A stretch of DNA of 64,000 nucleotides from NCBI GenBank assembly GCA_040285825.1, contig JAUPSS010000001.1, positions 1,550,001 to 1,614,000 on the forward strand, written 5' to 3'. Source of the DNA: Eukaryota sp. TZLM1-RC. Its lineage: Eukaryota; Metamonada: BaSk clade. Below are positions 30,901-40,790 of the stretch, piece by piece; position 1 is the first letter of the stretch; every line of letters begins with the position of its first letter. Under the pieces are notes generated by a model. The model worked only from the letters and a program-made list of their open reading frames with translations, searched no databases and was not told where the DNA came from. Both the position numbers and the translations under genes were made by a program.

Positions 30901-33468
30901 GCTGAAATCAAACCACCATTATATTGTGTCATTCAAGGTAAATCATTTGATGTCATCATTGATGGGTTAAATCTGATCTGCAAAAATGTCATTATTTCTA
31001 CTTACAAGGAATTTGTTAAGGTAAGTATTTACTATTTTGACTTGGAAATTGGTAGTTTGGAGTTAACTTCTGAACCCTTTTTTGTAGATCAATGTTTTGT
31101 TCCAGATCACGTTTCTCATGTTCAATATACAGATTTGGTTGTCAATAACGAACCATTAATTAACTTATTCGATAAAACTAGGTGTTGCCTTGTTGCACTT
31201 GGTGATTGCTATTCTAGTTTCAAAGCTGGAGAGGAGTTTACCATTGAATTTACAGAAACTTACCAAATAACATCAATTACTCTTACCACTAATTCTTCTT
31301 GTTCGGATTCCTTACAAAGCTCACCAATTAGACTTGGTAAAACCACCAATGATTTATGGAATTGTGAATCACTTTTGAATGGTTTTGATGATGCTTTAAT
31401 GTGTAGTATTGAGGTTGATTTTAGTAATGTGACCTCAATTACTTTTGAAATACTAGAAGATTTACTACTATTTGAAGTTGAAATTTATGGATACAAAACT
31501 AACAAGTGCTTGAGATCAATTGATGATTTCGTAGGAATAACAACTAGTGGAGATTTTCTGTTTATTGGTGGTTATTATGAATTTGCTGGAGAAATGTTTG
31601 AAATGTTTGGCTCAATTTACACACTGTTAGACAATACAATTGTGAGTGAAGTTATTACAGAACCCTTTACTGTCAATTATTCATTTTCTTCTTCTGATTG
31701 TTACTATTCCACGTCAATGCTCAGTGCTTTAATTGAACCTCAAAAACCACAATCTATCATTTTAGTAAATGATACAATTACTATGATTTCAAACTCATTT
31801 ATTTTAAAACTTCAATGTCGGGATTCAAACAACTTAATGGTTAATTGTTTTGAACCTAGTCAAACCAATTTAGTTAATTATTCAAGTTTCAGTTATAATC
31901 ATTATTATATTCAGTCGTTTAATTCAATTAAGTTTGATATTCAAGGTATTTATCCAGGAAATCATTCAATTCAATTTGGTATTGCAGATAAATCAAAGTT
32001 GATTTTTCTACTTCTTCAAGAATTTAAAAAGGAATTATTAGTAAATCTGCTTCAAATTCATCAATGTAATCGTTTAAACTTGTTTTATAGTAGTTGTTCC
32101 CTTATTACTCTTGAATTAACACTAATTACTCAAGATTTACTGGTCAATTATACCCAATCACTCAGTTTATATGAAGTTGATTTATCACATGATTTAATGA
32201 TTACCCACTATGTGTCAAGTTTTAATGAATTAGAAGTAACTGGTTTACCATTAGGTGAAACTGAAATACTATTCTCTCACCAATCAACACTTGCTTCAGC
32301 TATGTTTACCTTAAACGACTGTGATCCAACTAGAATAAACCTAAATAACGAGTGTCATTGTAAGCCAGGAACAGTTCTTGGTCCTGTAGGGGAATGTGAA
32401 CCTTGTCCATTGGGTTATTATTTAGATAATCCTTTGTTAGGTCAATGTATCAATTGCCCACAAGACAAAATTACTAATTCAATTGGTTCTTCAATTATTA
32501 CTGAATGTGTTTGTCCAAAATCTTCGTTTGATGATGGAAAAGGTTGCATTAACTGCCCAAAATTCAGTACTTGTGAATATGGTGAGTTAGCAAGTGTTTC
32601 AAATGGTTACAAGTTTACCCTCGAAACAGGAGCAATTTCATGTCCTTATAGGTATTCATGTAGAAATAACCAATGTCGATTTAATACAAAAGGAATTGAT
32701 TGTACTGAGTGTATTGAAGGGACCAAAAGGTATGGGTTTGTTTGTATTGGAGCAAGTGCTTTTACTTTTATAATTGGTCTTGGTCTCAATTTGGTTCTTG
32801 CTTTTTTATTGATACTCAGTGAACATTACTTGAGGTTTTCGAACAACTTTTATAACAAGGTTTTGAATCAGTTCACGCAGTCTTCACTTTCAGCATCCAC
32901 CACTCGCTCACTTGTTCAGTCTAAAGGACAAATCATTTGTCCATTGAGACTTTTGATGGTTTTGTCAGTAGTAATTAATGGTAATCTTCTTCTGATCACT
33001 GTACCTTTTTCCTTAAGTGCATCATTATTTGGTAATAGATTTGGGTTTTCGCTGTTGATTTTTTGTTTTTTGATCAATTATTATTTTTGTAGAAAAGTTC
33101 TACGACATAATTTCCCATTCAAAGACTCTTATTACTGCCACTTTTGCTTGTTTACTGGTTTTATTGGTATTTATAGTAAATTAATTGAGATTAAGCTAGA
33201 CATTGAACTGTTGTTGTTGTTTGGGGTGTCTGTGTACTGGTTTAATTCAATATGCAAGAAACAAAAAGATAATGACAGGTTTAGGTCATTAATAGTAGCA
33301 ATTTTCCTACTAATTTTATTGTATTTACCATATACAATTCAATTAATTACTCAGGCAATTGTTTTTCTTGTTTTGACATTTTATTCTGGTGACCAAAATC
33401 GTTATGTTTCTTATATAGCTTCTCTTTACAGTAGTTTATTGCTCATACTACATGTTTTTTATTCGTAG
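24958..33468 (+). CDS. giant surface protein: RCC1 propeller, beta-helix, IPT-like domains, Cys-rich stalk, about seven membrane helices
   Basis: One uninterrupted 2836-codon frame from ATG 24958. Residues 1-25 are a signal peptide (MRMRWILLFLVCLSHATQ). About 160-500 carries RCC1 blades (HTLAITSEGTLFSWGRN, FGLARTQDNLVYSWGRG, HGLAVLSNGKVMAWGYN, HSTFFLTKEGDVYSCGE). About 500-1280 is rich in short N/S/V beta-strand repeats of the kind predicted as right-handed beta-helix, including DCCGTASVPCLTLSKII. About 1290-1500 has IPT/TIG-like units (GKELLLNGTNLG, EFVVIYGNNFYD). About 2455-2590 is Cys-rich with GCC2/GCC3-type motifs (CEPCPLGYYLDNPLLGQC). From about 2597 to the end there are some seven hydrophobic spans, starting SAFTFIIGLGLNLVLAFLLI. 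Many N-x-S/T sites fit an extracellular body. The layout suggests a receptor or adhesion protein; a G-protein link is not shown. Related giant proteins are known from several free-living protists. Confidence 0.82.
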   Translation: MRMRWILLFLVCLSHATQVYLVDAVTVGQIFLWSSPSSWTSPLQPSSTIFVDGKGMNPILVVDVVPSVYSLHLSDVTLRLKHHVVIPHTTTLDDVIVESDIGQMVNFTTTNLEVLGPCELNLISFVIKGNGKLAGILSLSQSSLLVDFGAELVIEGGSSDSFELKAWGDGRHGRTGTGYTTNSHPLLQVDTDEEFTFIAGGNEHTLAITSEGTLFSWGRNEAGCLGLDSSNDQYIPQEVDFENVVQISAGAYFGLARTQDNLVYSWGRGWYGRLGHGSYRILPDNYEPKPKQIDLLDDVIDVSAGNTHGLAVLSNGKVMAWGYNFQGELGDGTYLRRPTPREVNITEVVEKVVGCHFFSLFLTQGNNLMTTGTNDDGQLCLGHFFRRNSPEKILNSDDYKIVQVSCGYHSTFFLTKEGDVYSCGEVLGRPTDSIFRHTPGKVQGLGRVSSIGSGYDIAFAIDFNYALYSWEAGDHQASINDETRDFEVGSVYAGRYHFFIQPPPPAAISTLDNSLLKVNGTVENIAESSFTFEIEILVHSTGSLLAKNGFFVFDKRVVNAGLIKAMNDFELIFESDLNLEGGQVSSEISIENKEGNSITGFGHFKSDLINHGTIEPSGIIEVTGDLQLSDSSTILFTNQKTDNGKLIVDDTGYLGGLLEVDYSFQPVQKDFNLDLITFNSKSNEFNQILINCESFIEVTEDLFLLTAINEIIPDLNHISFISPFGLNEDCCGTASVPCLTLSKIIERMGYYGVIYFEEGEYNEINFDVGLIGVDFEFRGNEDDISISVSTSLSVAQSYLNISNIEFDLSDFTSFLIIEDSTLILENVVINSNTRIIDGFNSNVAFNNVEITSNNQIEPFIDLYLCQFTGFNSILLGEGISLYFNHSVIQMTNFLIEGQVVPSDNVLFVGNSKMDLTDIRFSIVERDFGDSNPSIIFTTSSSISISNSFLVNSDLLLLEAVTSEVVFNSLNVSNCQSSLFINTTLSSVELNNVIVNHSIGRFLLAQDTSEVVFRNVTFEKVTSDSPLIEVIDSNFFSVDFDVFNCEVYSLFDSLKSNSELIKTYLINLTLTGGNLLNIGQSYLELTQLEMVGYTFDGIPNVFTCKQQSYLINSINSTFTIIQSNLIGCLVDTILYFDLNFEDSTASFLNFLDYLALTRLLLLNSTIELNTNHSVLVRSIELDENSSISGKDKYLNLELMISELSTINDCVGTREWQIEFNFPFAELIEDFVLIHEYNSVSKNIFSSVDFLLISFKDNYAANSYLDYFEVHFSSPIIQFFHSKVLQLCSPHLSLPPTPTQGKELLLNGTNLGHDLLLISSSTINFIPDSPINHETIAVIVPPGAGCHDVEVKRSLDTIVVFMTFCFQSPSIDFAQQNPYKLEEFVVIYGNNFYDSPALVEVELQNSTFLHSLASINHTVIVFKIENICNLSFSNVPIVITIGGQVSNTYQLGMNFPTYITSSHLLNPFDEDISLTLNQDITFNTLSQCNDIELVGNVPLNWTIAGPTEFELNFDLAGVDSLQLLVQFSKNFVQLIEVPVVDFYVLPTDYICITNQICIIKVCVLFDNVDLHDYFPIGDGNILITDYEFAESGCMLINLVVKRESNEASLQLCSESLCNTLQGLPKVVTIDSLSPSLVQWEYKTTDVSITLTGENIDFYNNSLWENSFLFGGKVIDFSIQGPTSVTFTFEFTSMGNQSLQYIGFGSVVELFTINCDDFLVIVPSYFLQSELIIYSRFSQSYLELSHGNEILQISAGENSLITQKEGNSIFLNSRTVSEMIELGHISRVIKVNVSYNCSITFPHSDTYFEIKSLSKCFVKYSSTDTQIELEVFGSEVGVCVIELVVNYHESRVTKEIVFQIVEPPKLELLGDNYFVKTDNITLTALIESGFSSFNDYSLAIDNKYLAYRLTSFVENLTYYVQTIEVILTPGNLNLTKPVTFLNLELHSDLFGTMLVAELQIFDVELFTNSTVSFFEPRDVVMETNAEIKPPLYCVIQGKSFDVIIDGLNLICKNVIISTYKEFVKVSIYYFDLEIGSLELTSEPFFVDQCFVPDHVSHVQYTDLVVNNEPLINLFDKTRCCLVALGDCYSSFKAGEEFTIEFTETYQITSITLTTNSSCSDSLQSSPIRLGKTTNDLWNCESLLNGFDDALMCSIEVDFSNVTSITFEILEDLLLFEVEIYGYKTNKCLRSIDDFVGITTSGDFLFIGGYYEFAGEMFEMFGSIYTLLDNTIVSEVITEPFTVNYSFSSSDCYYSTSMLSALIEPQKPQSIILVNDTITMISNSFILKLQCRDSNNLMVNCFEPSQTNLVNYSSFSYNHYYIQSFNSIKFDIQGIYPGNHSIQFGIADKSKLIFLLLQEFKKELLVNLLQIHQCNRLNLFYSSCSLITLELTLITQDLLVNYTQSLSLYEVDLSHDLMITHYVSSFNELEVTGLPLGETEILFSHQSTLASAMFTLNDCDPTRINLNNECHCKPGTVLGPVGECEPCPLGYYLDNPLLGQCINCPQDKITNSIGSSIITECVCPKSSFDDGKGCINCPKFSTCEYGELASVSNGYKFTLETGAISCPYRYSCRNNQCRFNTKGIDCTECIEGTKRYGFVCIGASAFTFIIGLGLNLVLAFLLILSEHYLRFSNNFYNKVLNQFTQSSLSASTTRSLVQSKGQIICPLRLLMVLSVVINGNLLLITVPFSLSASLFGNRFGFSLLIFCFLINYYFCRKVLRHNFPFKDSYYCHFCLFTGFIGIYSKLIEIKLDIELLLLFGVSVYWFNSICKKQKDNDRFRSLIVAIFLLILLYLPYTIQLITQAIVFLVLTFYSGDQNRYVSYIASLYSSLLLILHVFYS

Positions 33469-35021
33469 AAAACTGCTTCAGCTGAATTGATACTGGATTT
33501 GAATTATTCAAATCAATATCTTTCATTGCCATATGGTTTAAATAATTTTTCAATTTTTTTATTACAACATATTGCAAAATTATATTTGTTATGATTGTGA
33601 TTAAAGTTATATTTATTTTGAAAAAATAACTGATTTTTGTTATAACACTGAGTGTGAGATTCAGCATTCAAAGAAAACAATTGTGTTTTATATTTATCAA
33701 TTTTGGAATTTTCGGCAACAGACAGCGGATTCTTGTGTTTTGACTGAGCTAATGGTATGAAAGAATTATTACACACATCAGTTGATCTCACATCAGTAAT
33801 GATAGTGGTATTCGTGACCAGAATGGGCGTTTTATTTCGTGTAATTTGATTTAGTGAAAATGGTTTTGAGACGATCTTGAATCAAAATAACATTTTTTGT
33901 CCAGTTTTGACTGTTTTAGTTGTCTGTTTTTCTTCAATTCCTGGCCAAGCACTTAAAACTAACTTTTAACTTTTAAATTAATCAAGTTTTAGTTCAAGGT
34001 CTAACAAGTATATGATTACAGCCACCCAACCATTTAATTAATAATTTTAATCAATAATTTGTGCATTAAGTGGTGAGTTTGATAGATGTAGTTGAAGTAA
34101 ATCATTATTGCAGCCTCATTTAATATTATCTCCTTGCTAAGAATATTGCTGGTCCTTTCGGTAATGTATGGTTAGGTTAATTGCGTTTAAAAATTTAATT
34201 TATTTATTAAAAATTTGGAAGTACCCAATGAGTTATCAATTATTTACTTGGTTTGTTGATTTTGAAAGCAATTTCACTGAATAAATCAGTTCTTCGTTTT
34301 TTCTTGGTTTTTTCTTGGTTTTTCTTGATGTTTGTTAATCTCGTTTTACTTCCACAAACACAGCCTAATTGTTATGATTGCATTTGATAAGTTCATTTTC
34401 AATCATAAATTGTATGGTACAACAGCTGTGTTTGGTTTAAAACTTTCGAATTTTGTGTTTTTGCAATTATTTTGCTGATCACACATCCCTCTAATATTAG
34501 AACATACAGCTTTACCACTCATTGTCGGTTTTGTCAAAACAAATTATCAGAGGACACACAAATTTATACAAATTTTAATTAGAGTTCTTTTTGTTGGTAA
34601 GGTTGTTGGTATTAGAAAGAGGATTTGGCAATTCGAACTAAAACAATATTTCACTGGGGTTTCAAACAATAGAAGTTCTTAAAGCTTCTACTTTTATGGA
34701 TGATCTACTTATTTATGAAAAAATGGAGGAGCAATGAGTACCAGTTCTAAATTTCAACAATACCTTCGTTGATCCATCCATCCAAGGAACTAAGTCAACA
34801 ATTACTTCAGAGTTATCGATTCATACTGCAGTAACTCCATTGCAAGATGATAAAACGTATCGGAAATAATATTGAAGATAAACAAAGGTTTTTTTTAACT
34901 AACAAACAAAGGTAGTCCTCAAAACCTGTTGATGAAATTCAATCAAGCATTTGGTCTCAACTCTCCTCTCCCTTTGTGTCCCCAACGAAATCCCCCCAAC
35001 GATTCATCGAATCATTTCCTA
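33469..35021. other. intergenic with decayed RT-like relic
   Basis: Mostly AT-rich unique sequence. A minus-strand open stretch at 33443-33870 (Asn/Lys-rich, no domain) is not recognised. Around 34690-34860 the plus strand reads TFMDDLLIYEK, a possible Y-x-D-D-type RT box. This is followed by sequence similar to 10090-10140, so I read it as an RLE-element relic. Confidence 0.4.
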
Positions 35022-35149
35022 TGTAGGTTTTTCACTAGTGAATATCTAAGTATATATATGGAATGACATTAAATAAAATAATCTTTATCTTAACCCGCCT
35101 TACACCAATACCTACTAACATACAGCTAGCATTATGCCTAACGGCAACA
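35022..35149 (+). repeat. solo LTR, 128 bp, with 4-bp target duplication CCTA
   Basis: Begins TGTAGGTTTTTCACTAG and ends GCCTAACGGCAACA. CCTA precedes (35018-35021) and follows (35150-35153). The last part, CCTAACGGC plus A-C-A, resembles the end of the LTR at 49743-49883 (CCTAACGGCATCA), as does the A/T-rich TTAAATAAAATAA middle. No internal region remains, as expected after LTR-LTR recombination. The orientation is inferred from that similarity. Confidence 0.65.
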
Positions 35150-35153
35150 CCTA

Positions 35154-35852
35154 TGTGTATGGAGAAGCACACAAAGTTATATGTTAAGATTCATGAAAGT
35201 TTCTGTTTTAAAAGCGAACTATACTAATCAATTGACATAGTAACGCTGTATTTGTGCAATTTTGAATCACAATGGTGATGATTCATCTTCTTTTATTATA
35301 CACAATTATCTCAGAAACATGTTATCAGTTGAGCACTGGTGAATGGGTTATCAAAAAGATTGAGATTTAGTGTCTTCACCTGATGCTAATCATACTTTCA
35401 GATTTCCTACTATTGTTAGTTTTCACCATTTATACAAAGTGCATGTTGGTTACTGTACTGATTGATTTTTAGGAATAGCAAAGGGCAATTGATTCACAGC
35501 TGTTGATTCAAACAATGCAAGTATACAATTTACTGCTAGTTGAACAAGATCAAATCACGTGTGATGACGTGGCAATAGCTTAAATTTAGTTTTTGTTAAT
35601 TAATACAGCTTTTCCTTCGGTCACTGCAGTAGAACCCCACATTATACAACAGAAGCAAAAAATACGTGAATTTCTACCTTTTAGGTATACTGTTGACATT
35701 TGTGACAGATCACCCATTTCTGATATGCATAACGTACAATTAAAAAAACAATTGTTCTTATTTCTATTCAATGTGAAATACTCAGCTTGCAACACTTTTG
35801 GGCCATTGCCCGTGTTGTCAATAATATTCCGATCACATAAATCAGCGAAATA
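35154..35852. other. no gene seen
   Basis: Short overlapping ORFs on both strands (35593-35898 plus, 35586-35795 minus) without domains. Nothing is supportable. Confidence 0.4.
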
Positions 35853-36360
35853 CGATTCTCTGGCAAAAATATTACGGCACCAGCATGTGAGAGCTTAAAA
35901 TGCTGGTCTTTTACATATGCATTTGAACAATAATTGAGATCCATCAGGCATTTTCGGACAAATTTTCCAGAAGAATTATAAACAAACATGATAAGTGCTG
36001 GAATTAGAACTGTCAACATGCCCTAAATGATTCATACTTGTTGAGTTTATCTCTTTCAGCATTTTCTAGAAGATTAAAATCTGATTTCGCGTCAGAATTG
36101 TAAACAATTATTTTCAATTTTAAAACAGATAAAATTCAAAGAAGAATTGATATAGTCATGAAATGTAGAGCACAATCATCAATAAATAATGTGAGTCTAA
36201 AGTAGCCAAATTAGACAGTCCAATATTGTAAATTGATAGGTATATTTTTAAGTTAACAGAACATTTTACTACTCCTCTACATGAATATGACCATTCAAGT
36301 GCAAGCCCTTGTTTGGATTACCTTCAAAGTCGTATCAGGAATTTCGAATCTTTTCAAAAT
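35853..36360. repeat. unknown repeat, copy 1 (pair of 39089-40790)
   Basis: From TACGATTCTCTGGCAAAAAT to TTTCGAATCTTTTCAAAAT the sequence is collinear with the flanks of the 79-bp array on the right. Shared blocks include GATCCATCAGGCATTTTC, CATGATAAGTGCTGGAA, TTTCTAGAAGATT and AATTGATAGGTATATTTT. The two copies directly bracket the rearranged RLE element at 36361-39040. In this copy the array unit is present once. Confidence 0.65.
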
Positions 36361-37830
36361 TTAAATTTTTTGCTGACTATTGAAACAAACATCTGAAGTC
36401 ATTGAGGTAACAGAAGCACCTTCAATAGTTTTAATATCAAATTGGAAAGGTTTCAAATGGTCCCTTGTCTTAGTAGAAATTCTGTTAAAAATAAGAGAAG
36501 AAAGCAATCTGGTTAAAGACTCTCCAATAGCAATTGGTCTAACTCCATCAGGTTTGTTACTTTTACCTGGTTTAACTGAAACAACTAACCGGGCAGCAGT
36601 CAATTCAGGTGGGAACATAATTTAAACACATTAAATTTTGAAAATGAACGTCAATATCCTCAGAAATTTCTGGAACATTTTTACAAGCAGTTTTCAACAA
36701 ATCAAAGGAAATGCCTGAAGGACCAGCACCTTTTCCTTTTGGCAATTTAGCAATAGCATTGAATACTTCTTGATCCTGAAAAGGATTTTCGAGCCAATAT
36801 TGACAAATTGAAGGCTTACTTGGGCAAAAAATTTTAGTTGGATGAAGCGCTTTCAGTTTTTCAACAGTGTCAAGATTATTATCAGCCAAATTACCCGAAA
36901 AAATATTTTTTAAACCGCTTCCACATCTACTTCTCAGGAACAATTTTCTTGCTTGAAACGATGAACTGGCTTTACTTTTTTTCGGTTTGTAATTAATTGA
37001 TTTCTTGTACTTTTTGGCAAAGAATTTCCAAAATCTTGTTATGTTCCTTTTGTTTAACTTCAATTGGGAGGAAAAAGAACGCATTTCCCATGACAGAGGA
37101 ACAGAACTGGCAGGACTCACCTCTACAGGAATTTTTATAGGTGCACGAAGAGAATCACTTGATGACAATCAAAACAAAACAAGAGAGAGCGACCAATTGA
37201 AGAATTTGAGAGGAACTTTTTGCAAAAAGAACAATTATGGTTTAAGACAGTATCCGTATGATCAGGAGCAACAGTTTTTGGTACATGAGTTTGATCAATA
37301 TTTAAATCAAAATTAACATCATCAGCGGAACCATTGGACACAGGAGGAAGACTGAGTGCGCATGGAGTTTGTAAACTATTAACAATAGAAATATTTGTTT
37401 TCAGTCTCATTTTTTTAGTAATAACATCATTTTCTAATGTTATGATCAACCTTGCCACATTTCGAACAAGAATACCTTCTTTTTTGAAGAAGAATTTTGA
37501 GAAGAATTTCGAGCATAGCTTGAAGGGTGGGGAGAGTGGAGAAGTGAAGGAGATGAGCTTGTTCTGACTGGTAGAATCTTTGCTTGGGCGTTCCAATCAG
37601 TATCAGAGTCACTATCAGCCAAAGGCATCGTTTTGACAGAGAAACAGTACGACTTTGACGCCTTGACAGAAAGTGAAATATGAGAGGGTTGACTAAGGGA
37701 GGGAGAAAAAAACATGACTTCGAATTAAAATGGAGATTACTTGTTGGAGTTTTTTCAACGCAAATTTTAAAGAATACAAACTTCTGTCTGAAATGTCTTG
37801 AATAGCTATAAGGAAACATGATTGCCATAA
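36361..37830 (-). pseudogene. RLE element, inverted 5' half (zinc knuckle to early RT)
   Basis: Read leftward from about 37830, the frames give an N-terminal Ser-rich region (starting near 37715), and a zinc-knuckle-like CSKCGKVDHNIRK (about 37430-37470) with a stop just before the last Cys. A further Cys-pair region (CSFCKK, CFDC) follows, then the start of RT: FNAIAKLPKGKGAGPSGISF, and, after a 1-base shift near 36610, ARLVVSVKPG and DGVRPIAIGESLTRLL. The RT palm with Y-x-D-D is absent. The piece is followed head-to-tail, but in opposite orientation, by the 3' half of an element of the same family. Confidence 0.7.
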
Positions 37831-37835
37831 GTCGG

Positions 37836-39029
37836 GAGATAAACTGGATATTTCTTCTCGTAAGTTATCAAGGAATAGGCTATTTGTAGCAGCTTTTTTA
37901 GGAGGTGGAAAAAATTTTATTTTTGAATTTTTCCAATGGTTTCCTTTTGATGTTCATCTGATCCATGGTGAATCAAATTTTTATTTGAATTAACTTCAAA
38001 TTGAATTAGATAATTTGCCTAATGATATCTGGATTCAGTGTTTTTTTTTCAAAATGTTCAAGAAATTTCCACCGGATCACTTCCAAATTTACGTTTTTGC
38101 CTGAAAAAGCTTCAGCACCATTTGGCTAAATTATATGAAGGCTTGGATTATGAAGTAAGACTTGGCTTGGCTAAAACTGAACATCCCGCTTTCGGTAATT
38201 ATTTAAAGGACATTCGTGATAGTTCTGCTGCTGCTTTAGTAACTCAAATTCCTTCTGTTTATGGACTTTTGTTAAAAAACAATGAATGGCTTTTAAACAT
38301 GCGTTTTCGTTGTTTTGGCCAAATAATTTGCCCAATCATTTAACATGTAAATGTGGTAAGCCTCTTTTGTTTACTCATCTTTTGAACTGCAAACATTTCA
38401 TTACGTTTAGAAGCAAAGTGCATAATAACGTCAGGGACCAAATTTATGTAATGTACAAATCATATCGAGTAGATTCCTTTTTAGAACCGCTGTTATCAAA
38501 ATTAATTCTTGATGATCCCAATATTGATAGTACGCGTTACAACAGAGCTTCTATGGGTCTGACTAGAGGTGATCTAGTTGTTCCTGGTTTAAATGGTAGT
38601 TTTACTATTTTGGACGCCATGTCTATTGACCCTTGTAATTCCTCTAACGAACATCTCATTAACTCGAATGTAAATAATCCTCTTCTTGCAGGCGAAAAAT
38701 ATAAAATTGCTAAATATGCGAAACCCATTTCCTCGGTTAATGAAAATTCTCATGCCCAATATAATTTATGTCCATTTGTTTTTTCTTTGCTTGGATCTCT
38801 AGGTAAGGCTGCTATGGCTTTCCTCGATGATTTTGTTGTAGTTGTAAAGGAAAGAACTGGAAGAATTTTCAATCGTGTTTACTGGCAAAACAGGATTGTA
38901 TTTTCTATTTTTAAGGGAATGGTAAATCTAATTTCTGATTCACTCTCTTCTTTTGGGAAATTTTCTGAATCTTTAGCAATTAATTGTTTTGATGTAGGGG
39001 AGACAGGTTTTGAGGATGTGGAGTTTTAA
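37836..39029 (+). pseudogene. RLE element, 3' half (CCHC and restriction-like endonuclease)
   Basis: Starts with VAAFLGGGKNFIFEF, the same segment as at the left edge of the window (CKAAFIGGGKNFIYEF). Two frame breaks occur (near 37990 and 38300). Then come CKCGKPLLFTHLLNC, RGDLVVPGLNGSF and ILDAMSIDPC, the CCHC and RLE blocks, then YWQNRIVFSIFKGM and an ending FEDVEF with TAA at 39027-39029. The longest open part is 38286-39029 (247 codons). Confidence 0.75.
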
Positions 39030-39088
39030 TTGTGTATTTTATGTTTTCATATTTCTTGTTGAATGAATAAGAGTTTTAATCGGTGAAT

Positions 39089-40790
39089 TATGATTCTCTT
39101 GCAAAAATATCGCGGCACCAGCATGTGAAAGCTTCAAAAGCTGGTCTTTTACAGATGGATCTGATTGTAGACTTTGGAATGAGTAATTTTTTTGCAATTA
39201 GATGCAACTAGTAGTAACTAATCTTCATGTAGAAACTTTAATGACTCAAAGAATGATGATGACTCAAGAAACCAAAAACACTGAATTTGATGATAACAAT
39301 TCAAGACACTGATGCATACTCTTCAATTTTTGTCCACTATACATCTCCTGTTACATATAAAATCATAACTTACAAATCGAGACCATTTTCCTTCTTTTCA
39401 TCAGTTCTTTGTGAAAAGAATGAATTCATGTCTCAACTCAGTCGCAAGTGAAGCATAATTTTCATTATGCTTTGTGTGATAAAGTAAGTCATAATAAACA
39501 ATAAAAATTAGAAAATCAGGTAGAATGTTAACAACTGCATCTCCAATTGAATCATCTCTCCATTCAGCACTATCATAAACTTTGGGAATTTGATAACTTG
39601 GACAACTGCATAAGATGTGACATTACTTTGCTGTTCAGATTGGCATAATGAGCGCACTGAAACCAATAATTAAGATCCATCAGGCATTTTCCAACAAATT
39701 TTCCGGAAGAATTAAAAACAAACATGATAAGTGCTGGAACTAGAACAGTCAACATAACTATCAATGATGATCAGCGTTTATTCTTAAGAATTAAAAACAA
39801 ACATGATAAGTGCTGGAACTAGAACAGTCAACATAACTATCAATGATGATCAGCGTTTATTCTTAAGAATTAAAAACAAACATGATAAGTGCTGGAACTG
39901 GAACAGTCAACATAACTGTCAATGATGATCAGCGTTTATTCTTAAGAATTAAAAACAAACATGATAAGTGCTGGAACTAGAACAGTCAACATAACTATCA
40001 ATGATGATCAGCGTTTATTCTTAAGAATTAAAAACAAACATGATAAGTGCTGGAACTGGAACAGTCAACATAACTGTCAATGATGATCAGCGTTTATTCT
40101 TAAGAATTAAAAACAAACATGATAAGTGCTGGAACTAGAACAGTCAACATAACTATCAATGATGATCAGCGTTTATTCTTAAGAATTAAAAACAAACATG
40201 ATAAGTGCTGGAACTGGAACAGTCAACATAACTGTCAATGATGATCAGCGTTTATTCTTAAGAATTAAAAACAAACATGATAAGTGCTGGAACTAGAACA
40301 GTCAACATAACTATCAATGATGATCAGCGTTTATTCTTAAGAATTAAAAACAAACATGATAAGTGCTTGAACTAGAACAGTCAACATAACTATCAATGAT
40401 GATCAGCGTTTATTCTTAAGAATTAAAAACAAACATGATAAGTGCTGGAACTAGAACAGTCAACATAACTATCAATGATGATCAGCGTTTTCTAGAAGAT
40501 TTAAATCTGATTTCGCGTCAGAATCGTAAATAATTATTTTGAATTTTAAAAACATATAATATTCAACAAAGAAGAGATACAGTCAAGAAATGTAGAGTAC
40601 AATCAACAATAAATAATGCTAAAGTAGTAAAACTAAACAGTCAAATTCAAGTAAATTGATAGGTATATTTTAAAGTTAACTGAACATTTTGCTACTGCTC
40701 TATATGAATATAACCATTCAAGCGCAAACCTTTTTTCCCTTCAAAGTTGTATCTGGAATTTCGAATCATTTCAAGCAAAATTTATGTTAA
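39089..40790. repeat. unknown repeat, copy 2, expanded by the 79-bp array
   Basis: Pair of 35853-36360. It contains extra sequence near 39180-39640 and the tandem array at 39709-40490, and ends TTTCGAATCATTTC. On the minus strand both copies have an open frame around NSSGKFV-K-CLMDLNY, so part of it may once have been coding. Confidence 0.6.
39709..40490. repeat. tandem array, about ten copies of a 79-bp unit
   Basis: The unit runs from AATTAAAAACAAACATGATA to CAGCGTTTATTCTTAAG; the spacing of TTCTTAAG (39781, 39860 and on) is exactly 79. Units differ at two linked sites: CTAGAAC with CTATC, or CTGGAAC with CTGTC. The two types alternate through the middle of the array, which implies expansion by a 158-bp dimer. 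One unit has GCTTGAAC. There are no unique spacers, so it is not a CRISPR-like array. Confidence 0.95.

Noticed and set aside
39709-40490. Regularly spaced repeat resembling a CRISPR array
   Set aside because: The 79-bp units are head-to-tail with no unique spacers, in a eukaryotic context.
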